Source: CAZPZZ01 sp964591245 (GTDB lineage: Bacteria > Acidobacteriota > Vicinamibacteria > Vicinamibacterales > UBA8438). From it: a stretch of 14,416 bases of DNA. Location: NCBI GenBank assembly GCA_964591245.1, contig CAZPZZ010000108.1:1-14416 (forward strand), in the 5' to 3' direction. Position numbers and translations under genes: made by a program. The notes beneath the pieces were generated by a model. It worked only from the letters and a program-made list of their open reading frames with translations, ran no database searches and was not told the DNA's origin. This document shows, one piece after another, positions 7,403-14,416 of this stretch. Position 1 is the first letter of the stretch, and each line of letters begins with the position of its first letter.

Positions 7403-7408
7403 TCCTTT
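7403..7408 (-). promoter_or_regulatory. Ribosome binding site deciding the pal start
   Basis: On the minus strand AAAGGA lies five bases before ATG 7397. The ATG at 7403 would overlap this motif itself, so 7397 is the likely start, giving a normal lipoprotein signal peptide. Confidence 0.65.
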
Positions 7409-7459
7409 CTACGGCAGACTCCGTCTCGCATCCGGCAATCCCAATTCCGTCGCATCGAC

Positions 7460-8836
7460 TCATCGAGACCAACTCGGCATTTCGTTATTGCCAGACGACG
7501 TCACCCGCCGAAGGCCGCGCCCATCACGTCCGATCGTATAAATCTGTTTAGATCCGCTACCACGTGTGGACATGAACGCAACGTGCCGCCCGCTTGGAGA
7601 ATAACTAGGGCTCTCGTTCGACCCCAGACCAAACGTCAACTGACGGACTTCATTAGTCGCCAGATCCAACACCTTGATGTCGTGGCCAGGCCCCGTCTGC
7701 GATGAATACGCAATCTCGTTGAACGGCGCCGGCGACCAGGTCGGTCGATCGCAGTAACTCTCGTAGGTCAAGCGACGCAAGCCAGTGCCGTCGGCCCCGA
7801 TGGCATAAATCTGCGGTGCACCCGTGCGGTCTGACGTAAATGCGATTTGCTGCCCATTGGGGGACCAGGTCGGGCTAGTATCGATGGCAGGATGGTTCGT
7901 CAAGCGACGTAAGCCAGTGCCATCTACATTGACGACATAGATATCGTTGTTGTTGTTCCGATTCGAATTAAAGGCGACCTGGCTCCCGTCTGGAGAAAAC
8001 GCGGGCAAGAAGTTCTGTTCTCGATCATTCCCATCTGCGGGGCGACTCATGCGTCCCTCGTATAGATGTGACACTGTTACATCTGGGAACCCACTAAGCC
8101 ACGATGTGTACCCGATGGATCGTCCATCAGGCGACCATGCTGGATTGGTGTTCAACGCACGCGAAACGGTGACTCGCCGCGCATTGGCACCGTCGTAATC
8201 CGCAATATAAATTTCTTTTACCGGGCGATTCTCAACCAACCCCAATGATGTCTCGCTATCACGATCGGACACGAAGGCGAGCCTGCTCCGCGCCACACCT
8301 TCAAGTCCCCGCTGATGCCGATGCAGTTCATCCGACAGTTGGTGGGCATACCGCCTGAGATTACTAATCGCCCCCGTATAAACAACGCCGAACGCCGAGT
8401 CCAGTGAACGCACAGAAAACAAACGTGCTGTCACTTCAATCTGGCCCTGGCTCGGAGAGGCGACCGTACAGCTGATGACACCATCGGCGCCGAGTTCACG
8501 CCACTGGTCGAACGGGAGATCAACAAGAGAGCGCGCGGCCGGAATGGTCTCGTAGACATCTCGCGAAATCATTCGAAATTCACGCTCGAAATCAAGATCA
8601 TCCCAGAGCACTTCCGCAATGATTCGTCCCGCATCCGCCGCCGCTTGATCTTGTGTCAGCGCAAGACAATCGGGCACGGCGAAACTGGGCGGAGTCCCAA
8701 CACTGTCGCCGATAATGAGACTTACCTCATCGCGTTGGGAAGCACGCTGGGTTTCCGCACGCCCCATAGTGACGAGGCAGAGCGCCATCCCCCCCGCGAT
8801 GGTAAGCGCGAGCGCACGTCGTGGACTACAGGTCAC
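7460..8836 (-). CDS. tolB: Tol-Pal system beta-propeller protein TolB
   Basis: Periplasmic coupler that binds Pal and, via its N terminus, the TolA-type protein. The 458 residues begin with a Sec signal peptide (1-27, ending GRA before E28). The N-terminal domain (about 28-185) opens DEVSLIIGDSVGTPPSFAVP, in the position of the TolA-binding segment. Next is a six-bladed propeller with repeated 'PxWSPDGxxIAFxS' units (NPAWSPDGRSIGYTS, LPAFSPDGSQVAFNS, SPTWSPNGQQIAFTS, SPSYSPSGRHVAFMS and relatives), ending MPSWSR. The start is GTG 8836, supported by GAGGAG eight bases upstream. Adjacent blades still share near-identical DNA 132 bp apart. It lies between the TonB/TolA-like gene and pal, the normal place for tolB. 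Confidence 0.97.
   Translation of the reverse strand: MTCSPRRALALTIAGGMALCLVTMGRAETQRASQRDEVSLIIGDSVGTPPSFAVPDCLALTQDQAAADAGRIIAEVLWDDLDFEREFRMISRDVYETIPAARSLVDLPFDQWRELGADGVISCTVASPSQGQIEVTARLFSVRSLDSAFGVVYTGAISNLRRYAHQLSDELHRHQRGLEGVARSRLAFVSDRDSETSLGLVENRPVKEIYIADYDGANARRVTVSRALNTNPAWSPDGRSIGYTSWLSGFPDVTVSHLYEGRMSRPADGNDREQNFLPAFSPDGSQVAFNSNRNNNNDIYVVNVDGTGLRRLTNHPAIDTSPTWSPNGQQIAFTSDRTGAPQIYAIGADGTGLRRLTYESYCDRPTWSPAPFNEIAYSSQTGPGHDIKVLDLATNEVRQLTFGLGSNESPSYSPSGRHVAFMSTRGSGSKQIYTIGRDGRGLRRVTSSGNNEMPSWSR
7767..7921 (-). repeat. Two near-identical 23-bp copies within tolB blades (7767-7789 and 7899-7921)
   Basis: GTCAAGCGACGCAAGCCAGT and the following GCC recur 132 bp apart with one C/T difference. 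They encode the same GTGLRRLT part of successive propeller blades. The 132-bp offset equals one 44-codon blade, so this is internal gene duplication and not a mobile repeat. Confidence 0.85.
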
Positions 8837-8844
8837 GGGTCAGA

Positions 8845-8850
8845 CTCCTC
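8845..8850 (-). promoter_or_regulatory. Ribosome binding site of tolB
   Basis: GAGGAG on the minus strand, eight bases before the GTG start at 8836. It justifies the non-ATG start. Confidence 0.7.
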
Positions 8851-8902
8851 AAAGGTTGAAGACAAAACACCACCGTGTCTGTCTGAATAATTGCCGATAC
8901 AC

Positions 8903-9709
8903 TTAGCGTTGGTACTGAAAATTGAGGTGCACAGTTAAGCTGTCCTCTGTAAAGCCCCCTGGCAATGGCGGAAGCTGGGCCGTCAGCCGCAACGCTCGCT
9001 CCGCACTCTGATCGAGCGCGAAGAAACCACTACTGGTCTCGCGTGCGACATCTGTAATTCGCCCGTCGCGCTGAATAGTAAATCTCATCATCACTTGGCC
9101 AACAGCACTCTGCTGGTTGTTCCATCGACGCCGGATCAAGTCAACCATCACGCCGAGATACTCGGGGCAGCAAAAGTCGCCGACATCTAAATATCCACCG
9201 GACCCCAGTCCGCCAGCCGACAACCCCAAGCCTCCCCCCTGAACACCCGTCTCGGCGAGCGCCGCACCTTCCCGCAACTCGGGCCCCCTGGTTGGCGTCC
9301 GTCCACGGGCCTCCTCGGGTGCGGTCTCGACTGGAATATCCAGTTCCGGACGACGCCCTTCGGATACAGCCTCCGTCATCTCCGGAGGAGCCGGCGCCGG
9401 AGGCTGAATCCATTCAGGGCGATCAGCTTCTTCAAGTGGCAAGACTTCCTGCACAGGTTGGGCCGCAAGCGCCGTTTGCCCGCCTGAACTTGGGCCAGCC
9501 GGTCCACCAAGACTCACATTCATGACGGGCCCCGCAGCGACTGCACCCGATTCCGAAAACAACCCTGCGGGAAAGAGCATTAAACCAACCATCACGACCA
9601 CGTGCCCTGCCAGAGAAACGCCAAAAGTCAGGCTCAGGCGATCTGAGGCCTCAATACGATGTCTCAATCTATCGGTCAGCGACGAGGCCATTTTCACCGT
9701 TTTCATCAT
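8903..9709 (-). CDS. TonB-family energy transducer in the TolA position
   Basis: Likely the TolA-equivalent stalk linking the TolQR motor to TolB and Pal. Visible order: short cytoplasmic N terminus, one membrane segment (about residues 28-51, with LAGHVVVMVGLMLFPAGLF), and a long proline- and acid-rich periplasmic region (about 84-150). A glycine-rich patch (157-172) and a TonB C-terminal domain (about 183-268, with VGQVMMRFTIQRDGRITDVA and ALDQSAERAL) follow. It lacks the long alanine/lysine helix of enterobacterial TolA. A vicinal cysteine pair (C180-C181) sits just before the TonB domain. The start is uncertain: ATG 9709, 9706 or 9691 are possible and none has a good ribosome binding site. 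It lies 70 bp after tolR and 66 bp before tolB, so a Tol role is favoured over TonB-dependent uptake. Confidence 0.88.
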   Translation of the reverse strand: MMKTVKMASSLTDRLRHRIEASDRLSLTFGVSLAGHVVVMVGLMLFPAGLFSESGAVAAGPVMNVSLGGPAGPSSGGQTALAAQPVQEVLPLEEADRPEWIQPPAPAPPEMTEAVSEGRRPELDIPVETAPEEARGRTPTRGPELREGAALAETGVQGGGLGLSAGGLGSGGYLDVGDFCCPEYLGVMVDLIRRRWNNQQSAVGQVMMRFTIQRDGRITDVARETSSGFFALDQSAERALRLTAQLPPLPGGFTEDSLTVHLNFQYQR

Positions 9710-9779
9710 TCGGCCACACGCTGAACAGCGCGGATCGAGAAATTCCTATTGTGCCGTTGTGTTCGTGAACGCCTCACCG

Positions 9780-10232
9780 TCACAACCCTTCCGGGAACTC
9801 AGCAACCAACCCCACGTTGCTAACGCCTCCCTCCTTCAGCTCATCCATGACGGTCATGAGTTCCTGGTAGGTAATTCCCGCATCACCCCGTATGAAAACG
9901 TCACGACCCGATTCTCCAACCAGTTCTTCCCGCATGCGCTGATCCAAAATTTCCACGCGCACGGACTCTTCTCCGACTTGCACAATCCGGTCCGTCTTGA
10001 ACGAAAGAGGAATGATGACAAACAAGCGCTCCGCTGCAATTTGCTCCGCACGCCGCGCTACAGGCAGGGTCACATCAAGACCGCGCTGCATCATTGGCGC
10101 CGCAACCATAAAGATGATCAACAGCACCAACATAACGTCGACGAGAGGCACGACGTTGATTTCGGCAAGTGACGAACCGGTTCGACGTCTCCCTCGCCGC
10201 CCCCCGCCACCCTGATCGTGAATTTTCGGCAT
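9780..10232 (-). CDS. tolR: TolR/ExbD family biopolymer transport protein
   Basis: Inner-membrane motor subunit that works with TolQ to convert proton flow into force. The 150 residues have a basic cytoplasmic start (GGGGRRGRRR), then SLAEINVVPLVDVMLVLLII, the single membrane helix with the essential proton-carrying aspartate (D32). A periplasmic domain follows, containing DVFIRGDAGITYQELMTVMD and ending VGLVAEFPEGL. Length and layout are normal for the family. It sits 27 bp after tolQ; the family alone does not separate TolR from ExbD, but the tolB-pal-cpoB context does. Confidence 0.95.
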   Translation of the reverse strand: MPKIHDQGGGGRRGRRRTGSSLAEINVVPLVDVMLVLLIIFMVAAPMMQRGLDVTLPVARRAEQIAAERLFVIIPLSFKTDRIVQVGEESVRVEILDQRMREELVGESGRDVFIRGDAGITYQELMTVMDELKEGGVSNVGLVAEFPEGL

Positions 10233-10259
10233 ATCTCAGTGACACCCGCGTCGAGAGAG

Positions 10260-10997
10260 TTAGGTGAAATTTCGTTCAGCGATGTTAAGAAATTCCAATG
10301 AGAAATCTTCCATCTCGTAGACGTAGAGCTTTACCTTATTCGTCAAATGGTTGTAAAAATAGACAGCTGGAATAGCCGCCGCCAAACCAGCCGCAGTGGC
10401 AATCAGAGCTTCAGCGATCCCAGGAGCCACGACGGAGAGATTTGTTGATCCGGTCTGGCTAATTCCCAGAAACGAATTCACGATACCGACGACCGTACCA
10501 AAGAGCCCGATGAACGGAGTAATGCTGGCCGTCGTGGCCAGTATATGCACCCATTCCTCAATCTTGGTCGTCTCCGCCGATGTCGCGCGCAACAGAGCGC
10601 GATCAAGCGCCTCAAAACTCCGCAGCGTCGGTTGCCCACCCGATTCGCTGTCGCTTTGCCGCAACTGACTGTTGAGTTCCGCATAACCGGCCTGAAACAG
10701 TCCGGCGAGCGGGCTTTGGGCTAACGATCGACAGACAGATTGCACTTCGGCAAATTTTTTACTGCGCCGAAACACCTCAAGAAAACTAGTAGTTTGCTGC
10801 TCCAGACGCTTGAACTGACGCAGCTTGTGGATCGCGATTGCCCAGGAGGCAACGGAGAAAAGAACGAGCAGCAGCAGCACTCCCTTGGATAGAGGCGTAG
10901 AACGCGACACCCAGTCAAGGAGGCCTTCACCGACAACATCAGCAGCGCCAACTGCCTCGCTCTGCAAGGCAATGGCGTAGTAACCAAGGGTACGCAC
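10260..10997 (-). CDS. tolQ: TolQ/ExbB family proton channel protein
   Basis: Inner-membrane stator of the Tol motor. The 245 residues carry three membrane segments: about 39-58, 151-178 (ASITPFIGLFGTVVGIVNSF) and 191-216 (APGIAEALIATAAGLAAAIP). The last two hold the threonines and small residues conserved around the proton path. A cytoplasmic loop (about 60-150) separates the first two helices. The start is GTG 10997, backed by GGAGGGG at 11001-11007. It is the first gene of the minus-strand Tol-Pal operon and has a recognisable promoter about 50 bp upstream, so the whole cluster to ssb may be read from there. Confidence 0.95.
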   Translation of the reverse strand: MRTLGYYAIALQSEAVGAADVVGEGLLDWVSRSTPLSKGVLLLLVLFSVASWAIAIHKLRQFKRLEQQTTSFLEVFRRSKKFAEVQSVCRSLAQSPLAGLFQAGYAELNSQLRQSDSESGGQPTLRSFEALDRALLRATSAETTKIEEWVHILATTASITPFIGLFGTVVGIVNSFLGISQTGSTNLSVVAPGIAEALIATAAGLAAAIPAVYFYNHLTNKVKLYVYEMEDFSLEFLNIAERNFT

Positions 10998-11000
10998 GTT

Positions 11001-11007
11001 CCCCTCC
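11001..11007 (-). promoter_or_regulatory. Ribosome binding site of tolQ
   Basis: GGAGGGG on the minus strand, three bases before GTG 10997 (five from the GGAGG core). It is a very strong site that supports the GTG start. Confidence 0.75.
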
Positions 11008-11047
11008 GTTGACTACAAACGCGCCGCTGGGAAAGCGCCGACACGGA

Positions 11048-11077
11048 ATAATATCACGGCACCAAAACGGCTGTCAA
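11048..11077 (-). promoter_or_regulatory. Predicted sigma-70-type promoter of the tolQ operon
   Basis: On the minus strand a perfect -35 TTGACA (11072-11077) and a -10 TATTAT (11048-11053) are 18 bp apart. The -10 is extended by TGA (11054-11056). The predicted start is near 11041, giving a leader of about 43 nt to tolQ. Motifs are seen directly; activity is inferred. Confidence 0.75.
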
Positions 11078-11081
11078 ATAT

Positions 11082-11097
11082 ATGGTATAATTACCAT
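11082..11097. repeat. Inverted repeat ATGGTA-TAAT-TACCAT, candidate operator
   Basis: Six-base perfect arms around four bases. It covers the predicted recN -10 and lies just upstream of the tolQ -35. It is short enough to arise by chance, but its position suits a binding site affecting both promoters. Confidence 0.4.
11083..11091 (+). promoter_or_regulatory. Predicted extended -10 promoter of recN
   Basis: TGGTATAAT is a perfect extended -10 (TG, one base, TATAAT at 11086-11091) on the plus strand. No good -35 lies 16-18 bp upstream. Transcription would start near 11098, leaving a leader of about 140 nt before recN. RNA polymerase here would clash with polymerase on the tolQ promoter. Confidence 0.55.
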
Positions 11098-11239
11098 TCT
11101 ACGTACTTTCTGCGCATTCAGCATACTCTCGCTATGGTCGTGACCCCTGTAGTGACCGTTCCGACGCACACGTCCCCTTCGTGGTCGCACGGCGTACTCG
11201 ATACGGGACCTCTGCGGTTTCGCCTAGAACCCTGAGCGC

Positions 11240-12868
11240 ATGATCCGCTTCCTGCGAATCACCGACCTGGCCGTCATAGACACGGTCGAACTAGAGCTGG
11301 ACGCGGGCCTGACCATCCTGACTGGCGAAACCGGTGCGGGAAAATCCATCGTGGTCAGTGCCTTAGCATTACTCCGCGGCGCCAGAGCGTCGGCGAGCCT
11401 CGTACGCACAGGAATGGAAAAAGCCGTGGTCGAGGCCGTCGCCGAGACGGTCGACGGCACCGAACATACCTTGCGCCGCGAAGTGTCGACGCAGGGAAGA
11501 AGCCGGGCGTATCTCGACAACCGCCTGGTGCCCACCAACAACTTACGCGCCCTTGGCGCAACGCTGCTCGACCTGTACGGACAGCATGAGCACCAGGCCC
11601 TACTCGACCCAGGCAGTCACCTCGAACTCTTGGATCAATTCGCTGGACTCCAGAATATCCGCACGCGCGTCCATGCCGCCTTCGATGCATTGCAAGACAC
11701 TCAGTGCGCACTCGAAGAGATGCGTAGCAAGATCGCGAATCGTAGAGACCGATTGGACGCGATCGCGCATCAGCTGCGCCAGATAGAAGAGATTGCCCCA
11801 TTGGACAGCGAAGACGAAGAACTCGCGGCGGAACGCCACCTCCTTGCCAATGCCGATCGTATCCACCGACTCGCGGCGGAGAGCTACACAGCCCTGTATG
11901 ACGGCGATGGAGCAGCCCTGGAACGGCTTCATCGGATATGGAAAACCGTTGAGGAACTAGCCACGCTAGACCCCGCCTTGACCCCTCATCTCGACGCCAA
12001 AGACAGCATGCTTTCTCAACTGCAGGAACTGGCCTATGCCCTGCGGGACCACGCGAGTGGGGTAGAGGCATCCCCAGAGCGACTGCAAACAGTGGAGGAT
12101 CGGCTCGCAAAACTGGAACGCTTAAAGCGGCGATATGGCCCGACGCTAGCCGACGTTATTGCCCAACGGTCCAAACTGAGAGCAGAACAAGAGGAACTGG
12201 ACGACACGATCGATCTGCACGCGCAACAAGAACGTGTCGACGCCGCTCAGGCCACGTATCTGGGAATCGCCCAAGAACTCTCCCAAGAGCGGCACGTCGC
12301 TGCCGAGACACTATCGACCAGCCTAGAACGCAGCCTCGCCGACCTCGCCATGAGTAAAACCCGTATAGAAGTTAAATTCAACGAATCGACCAGTCCAGAG
12401 GATTGGACCGAGCGCGGCCTCGACCACGCAGAATTTCACTTCTCGGCCAATCCCGGTGAAGAACTGCGACCGCTCGCCCGTATAGCATCGGGCGGCGAGC
12501 TCTCCCGTCTCATGCTCGCGCTCCGGACCCTGACATCTGCAGAAGACACCCCTCTCACCATGGTCTTTGACGAGGTGGACGCGGGTATCGGGGGAGCCGC
12601 AGCGGAACAAGTCGGCACAAAGCTGCAAGCACTGGCAAAACACTCTCAGATCTTGTGTGTGACCCATCTTCCACAGATCGCTGCCTGCGGAAGAAGCCAC
12701 CACCTTGTCACCAAATCGGTCCACGACGGGCGCACCACCACCACCATCCGCCGTCTGGACCACGCAACACGGGCTTCCGAACTCGCTCGCATGATGACGG
12801 GGACCCAGGTGACTGACGCGGCCCTTCGAAGTGCACGCGAGCTGTTGTCATCGCGCCGCTCATCGTAG
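11240..12868 (+). CDS. recN: DNA repair protein RecN (SMC-like ATPase)
   Basis: Cytoplasmic SMC-family protein acting early in double-strand break repair by recombination. The 542 residues have Walker A GETGAGKS (29-36) and the RecN-typical DLYGQHEHQALLDP (111-124). Central coiled-coil arms (about 150-370) follow, then the ABC signature SGGELSR (417-423), Walker B MVFDEVD (441-447) with AGIGG, and THLPQIA (475-481). Length is close to E. coli RecN (553). The start ATG 11240 gives the canonical M-x-x-x-L-x-I opening; no clear ribosome binding site precedes it. It diverges from tolQ and is followed by miaB on the same strand. No motif I can assign confidently to LexA is visible upstream. Confidence 0.96.
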   Translation: MIRFLRITDLAVIDTVELELDAGLTILTGETGAGKSIVVSALALLRGARASASLVRTGMEKAVVEAVAETVDGTEHTLRREVSTQGRSRAYLDNRLVPTNNLRALGATLLDLYGQHEHQALLDPGSHLELLDQFAGLQNIRTRVHAAFDALQDTQCALEEMRSKIANRRDRLDAIAHQLRQIEEIAPLDSEDEELAAERHLLANADRIHRLAAESYTALYDGDGAALERLHRIWKTVEELATLDPALTPHLDAKDSMLSQLQELAYALRDHASGVEASPERLQTVEDRLAKLERLKRRYGPTLADVIAQRSKLRAEQEELDDTIDLHAQQERVDAAQATYLGIAQELSQERHVAAETLSTSLERSLADLAMSKTRIEVKFNESTSPEDWTERGLDHAEFHFSANPGEELRPLARIASGGELSRLMLALRTLTSAEDTPLTMVFDEVDAGIGGAAAEQVGTKLQALAKHSQILCVTHLPQIAACGRSHHLVTKSVHDGRTTTTIRRLDHATRASELARMMTGTQVTDAALRSARELLSSRRSS

Positions 12869-12998
12869 GCACATCACGACCGTCGATCCACTCTTTTGGG
12901 CACGACTTCACAAGCGGGATACCATAAGGCGGTACAACGACTGCACCCCGCACGACATGGGCGCGGCGGCACAACGCTCAACCGGAGGACCCACCGAG
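12869..12998 (+). other. recN-miaB gap
   Basis: 130 bp holding the miaB ribosome binding site. A very weak promoter-like pair TTGGGC and TACCAT, 18 bp apart, lies near 12896-12925. An ATG at 12957 is in frame with miaB but has no ribosome binding site. No terminator is evident, so miaB may be read from recN. Confidence 0.35.
12984..12989 (+). promoter_or_regulatory. Ribosome binding site deciding the miaB start
   Basis: GGAGGA lies nine bases before GTG 12999. That start gives the family-typical opening M-A-S-K-Y-F-I-E-T-F-G-C. Confidence 0.65.
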
Positions 12999-14336
12999 GT
13001 GGCCAGCAAATATTTCATCGAAACATTCGGATGTCAGATGAATGTACATGACTCTGAACGCCTGGCTGGCCTTCTCGATCAAGCTGGATACGAGGCCGCG
13101 CGAGATCCGGCCGACGCCGATCTTGTGGTCATCAATACATGTAGCGTTCGCGAGCGAGCAGAAGAACGGCTCTATACGGAACTGGGCGCGGTCCCGACCA
13201 ACAACCACGGTCGTCGTCCCATCGTCGCAGTGACCGGGTGTGTCGCTCAGCAAGAGGGGAGGGCCCTGCTACAGCGAGGAGCTCGAGTCGACCTCGTCGT
13301 CGGAACCCAGGCGCTATCGAGGCTCCCAGAAATGGTCGATCGCCTCAGCGAGAAAAAAGCCGACCAGGTAGACATCAACCCCTATGACGACGTTTCTTTT
13401 CCATTGGGAATTGCTCGTCGATCCGATCCGACCAAAGCAGCGATTAACATCATCGAAGGCTGCAATGACTTTTGCACATTCTGTGTAGTTCCCTATACCC
13501 GCGGACATGAGCGCATGAGATCGGCGGCCGAAATTGTAGACGAAGCCCGCTTGGCTGTAGACGAAGGACACACCGAGATTCACCTACTGGGACAGATCGT
13601 CAACCATTACCAGGCACCGGACCGACCAAACTGCGAGTTCCCAGACCTACTCGCACTCATCCACGAAATCCCCGGCTTGCGGCGGATTCGATTCGCGAGC
13701 CCCCATCCCAGACATGTCACGGAGCGCATGATCGACGCCATGCGGTCACTGCCCAAGGTCTGCCGACACCTCCACCTGCCCGTCCAGTCAGGATCGACCA
13801 CCGCACTTCACCGAATGCGCCGTCGGCACTCCCGGGAGGAATACCTGGATCTTGTGACGCGCCTTCGCCTCGCGATGCCGGACATTGCACTTTCTACGGA
13901 CATGATTGTCGGGTTTCCCGGGGAAACAGAAGCCGAATTCTCAGACACGCTTAGCCTGGTCCGAACCGTGCGCTACCACAGCATGTTCTCCTTCAAGTAT
14001 TCCGAACGCCCCAATACGCTTGCGTCAAAGCGAATGGCTGACGACGTCCCGGCCGCAGAGAAAACCCGACGCATCGTCGAACTCCAAGACCTACAAAAGG
14101 GCATCCAACAGGAACTCCTTCGTCGCCTGGTCGGCTCAGACACGGAAGTACTCGTGGATTCAACGAGCCGAAAACGCGACTGGGAGATGGCAGGCCGCAC
14201 GACCGGCAACACCGTCGTGAACTTCGGCGCCCCCAAAGAGTACCTTGGTCGGCTTGTCCGCATCCACATCACCGATAGCGGCCCCTTCAGCCTCAAAGGC
14301 AAACTCTCGGATGGCACGCCAGGTCATCCCTCGTAG
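12999..14336 (+). CDS. miaB: tRNA-2-methylthio-N6-dimethylallyladenosine synthase MiaB
   Basis: Radical SAM methylthiotransferase that converts i6A37 to ms2i6A37 in tRNAs reading UNN codons. From GTG 12999 it has 445 residues. The N-terminal domain supplies three cluster cysteines: C12 (TFGCQMN), C48 (INTCSVRERAEERLY) and C81 (TGCVAQQEG). The radical SAM motif is C155-x3-C159-x2-C162 (EGCNDFCTFCVVPYTRGHER). SAM-domain landmarks LHLPVQSGS and LSTDMIVGFPGETE follow, then a C-terminal TRAM domain (about 376-441) for tRNA binding. The frame is open back to 12831 inside recN, and ATG 12957 would add 14 unconserved residues. The usual LLGQNVN reads LLGQIVN here (I200). MtaB and RimO are less likely given YTRG and overall similarity. 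Confidence 0.95.
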   Translation: MASKYFIETFGCQMNVHDSERLAGLLDQAGYEAARDPADADLVVINTCSVRERAEERLYTELGAVPTNNHGRRPIVAVTGCVAQQEGRALLQRGARVDLVVGTQALSRLPEMVDRLSEKKADQVDINPYDDVSFPLGIARRSDPTKAAINIIEGCNDFCTFCVVPYTRGHERMRSAAEIVDEARLAVDEGHTEIHLLGQIVNHYQAPDRPNCEFPDLLALIHEIPGLRRIRFASPHPRHVTERMIDAMRSLPKVCRHLHLPVQSGSTTALHRMRRRHSREEYLDLVTRLRLAMPDIALSTDMIVGFPGETEAEFSDTLSLVRTVRYHSMFSFKYSERPNTLASKRMADDVPAAEKTRRIVELQDLQKGIQQELLRRLVGSDTEVLVDSTSRKRDWEMAGRTTGNTVVNFGAPKEYLGRLVRIHITDSGPFSLKGKLSDGTPGHPS

Positions 14337-14416
14337 CGTCCTCGCAACGAGATCCCCGTCTATCTAACCACCACCCTCTTCCGCGCATTTATTCAACACC
14401 ACTCCGGAGCGCAATT
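14337..14416. other. Window end after miaB
   Basis: Eighty bases with no coding start, terminator stem or RNA feature that I can support. Confidence 0.4.

Noticed and set aside
8801..8836. Twin-arginine signal in TolB (R6-R7)
   Set aside because: No S/T-R-R-x-F-L-K consensus; the features fit an ordinary Sec signal peptide as in other TolB proteins.
9522..10172. 216-codon plus-strand open frame opposite the TolA-like gene and tolR
   Set aside because: It spans two well-supported genes on the other strand and has no family resemblance.
11355..12110. 251-codon minus-strand open frame opposite recN
   Set aside because: It lies wholly antisense to a clearly conserved recN, has Arg/Gly/Pro-rich low-complexity content and no recognisable domain; a shadow frame.

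Overview
The window is a stretch of conserved core genome from a Gram-negative (diderm), moderately GC-rich bacterium. It holds LPS-export genes, a complete Tol-Pal system, sigma-54, RapZ, SSB, RecN and MiaB. No tRNA, rRNA, CRISPR array, insertion sequence or prophage gene is visible. I infer Acidobacteriota, probably near Vicinamibacteria. The reasons are a TonB-type protein in the TolA position, the style of TolR and MiaB, and a large LptA/LptC-like protein before lptB. This is from memory of family sequences and was not searched.

Region 1 (1-5298, plus strand) is a co-directional cluster: a 5'-truncated OstA/LptA-LptC-like LPS transport protein, lptB (ATPase), rpoN (sigma-54), rapZ (P-loop adapter protein) and a small phosphomannose-isomerase-type cupin. 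Gaps are short after lptB. The hpf, hprK and ptsN genes that often sit between or beside rpoN and rapZ in other bacteria are absent here.

Region 2 (5350-11077, minus strand) is a Tol-Pal operon in the order tolQ, tolR, TonB/TolA-like gene, tolB, pal, cpoB, with ssb added at the end. Its products would form the inner-membrane motor (TolQR plus the TolA-like protein), the periplasmic coupler (TolB, CpoB) and the outer-membrane lipoprotein (Pal). It converges on region 1 with only about 50 bp between, and no convincing terminator is visible there.

Region 3 (11083-14416, plus strand) carries recN (DNA repair) and miaB (tRNA ms2i6A methylthiotransferase), diverging from tolQ. The 242-bp tolQ-recN intergenic region is the richest non-coding part. 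It has a good extended -10 promoter for tolQ, an overlapping extended -10 promoter for recN, and an inverted repeat across the second one.

I do not see a clearly new multi-gene system. The points most worth checking are the overlapping divergent promoters, the reduced rpoN-rapZ-cupin cluster with an altered cupin metal motif, ssb inside the Tol-Pal transcript, the TolA substitute with a vicinal cysteine pair, and the unusual Pal lipobox.
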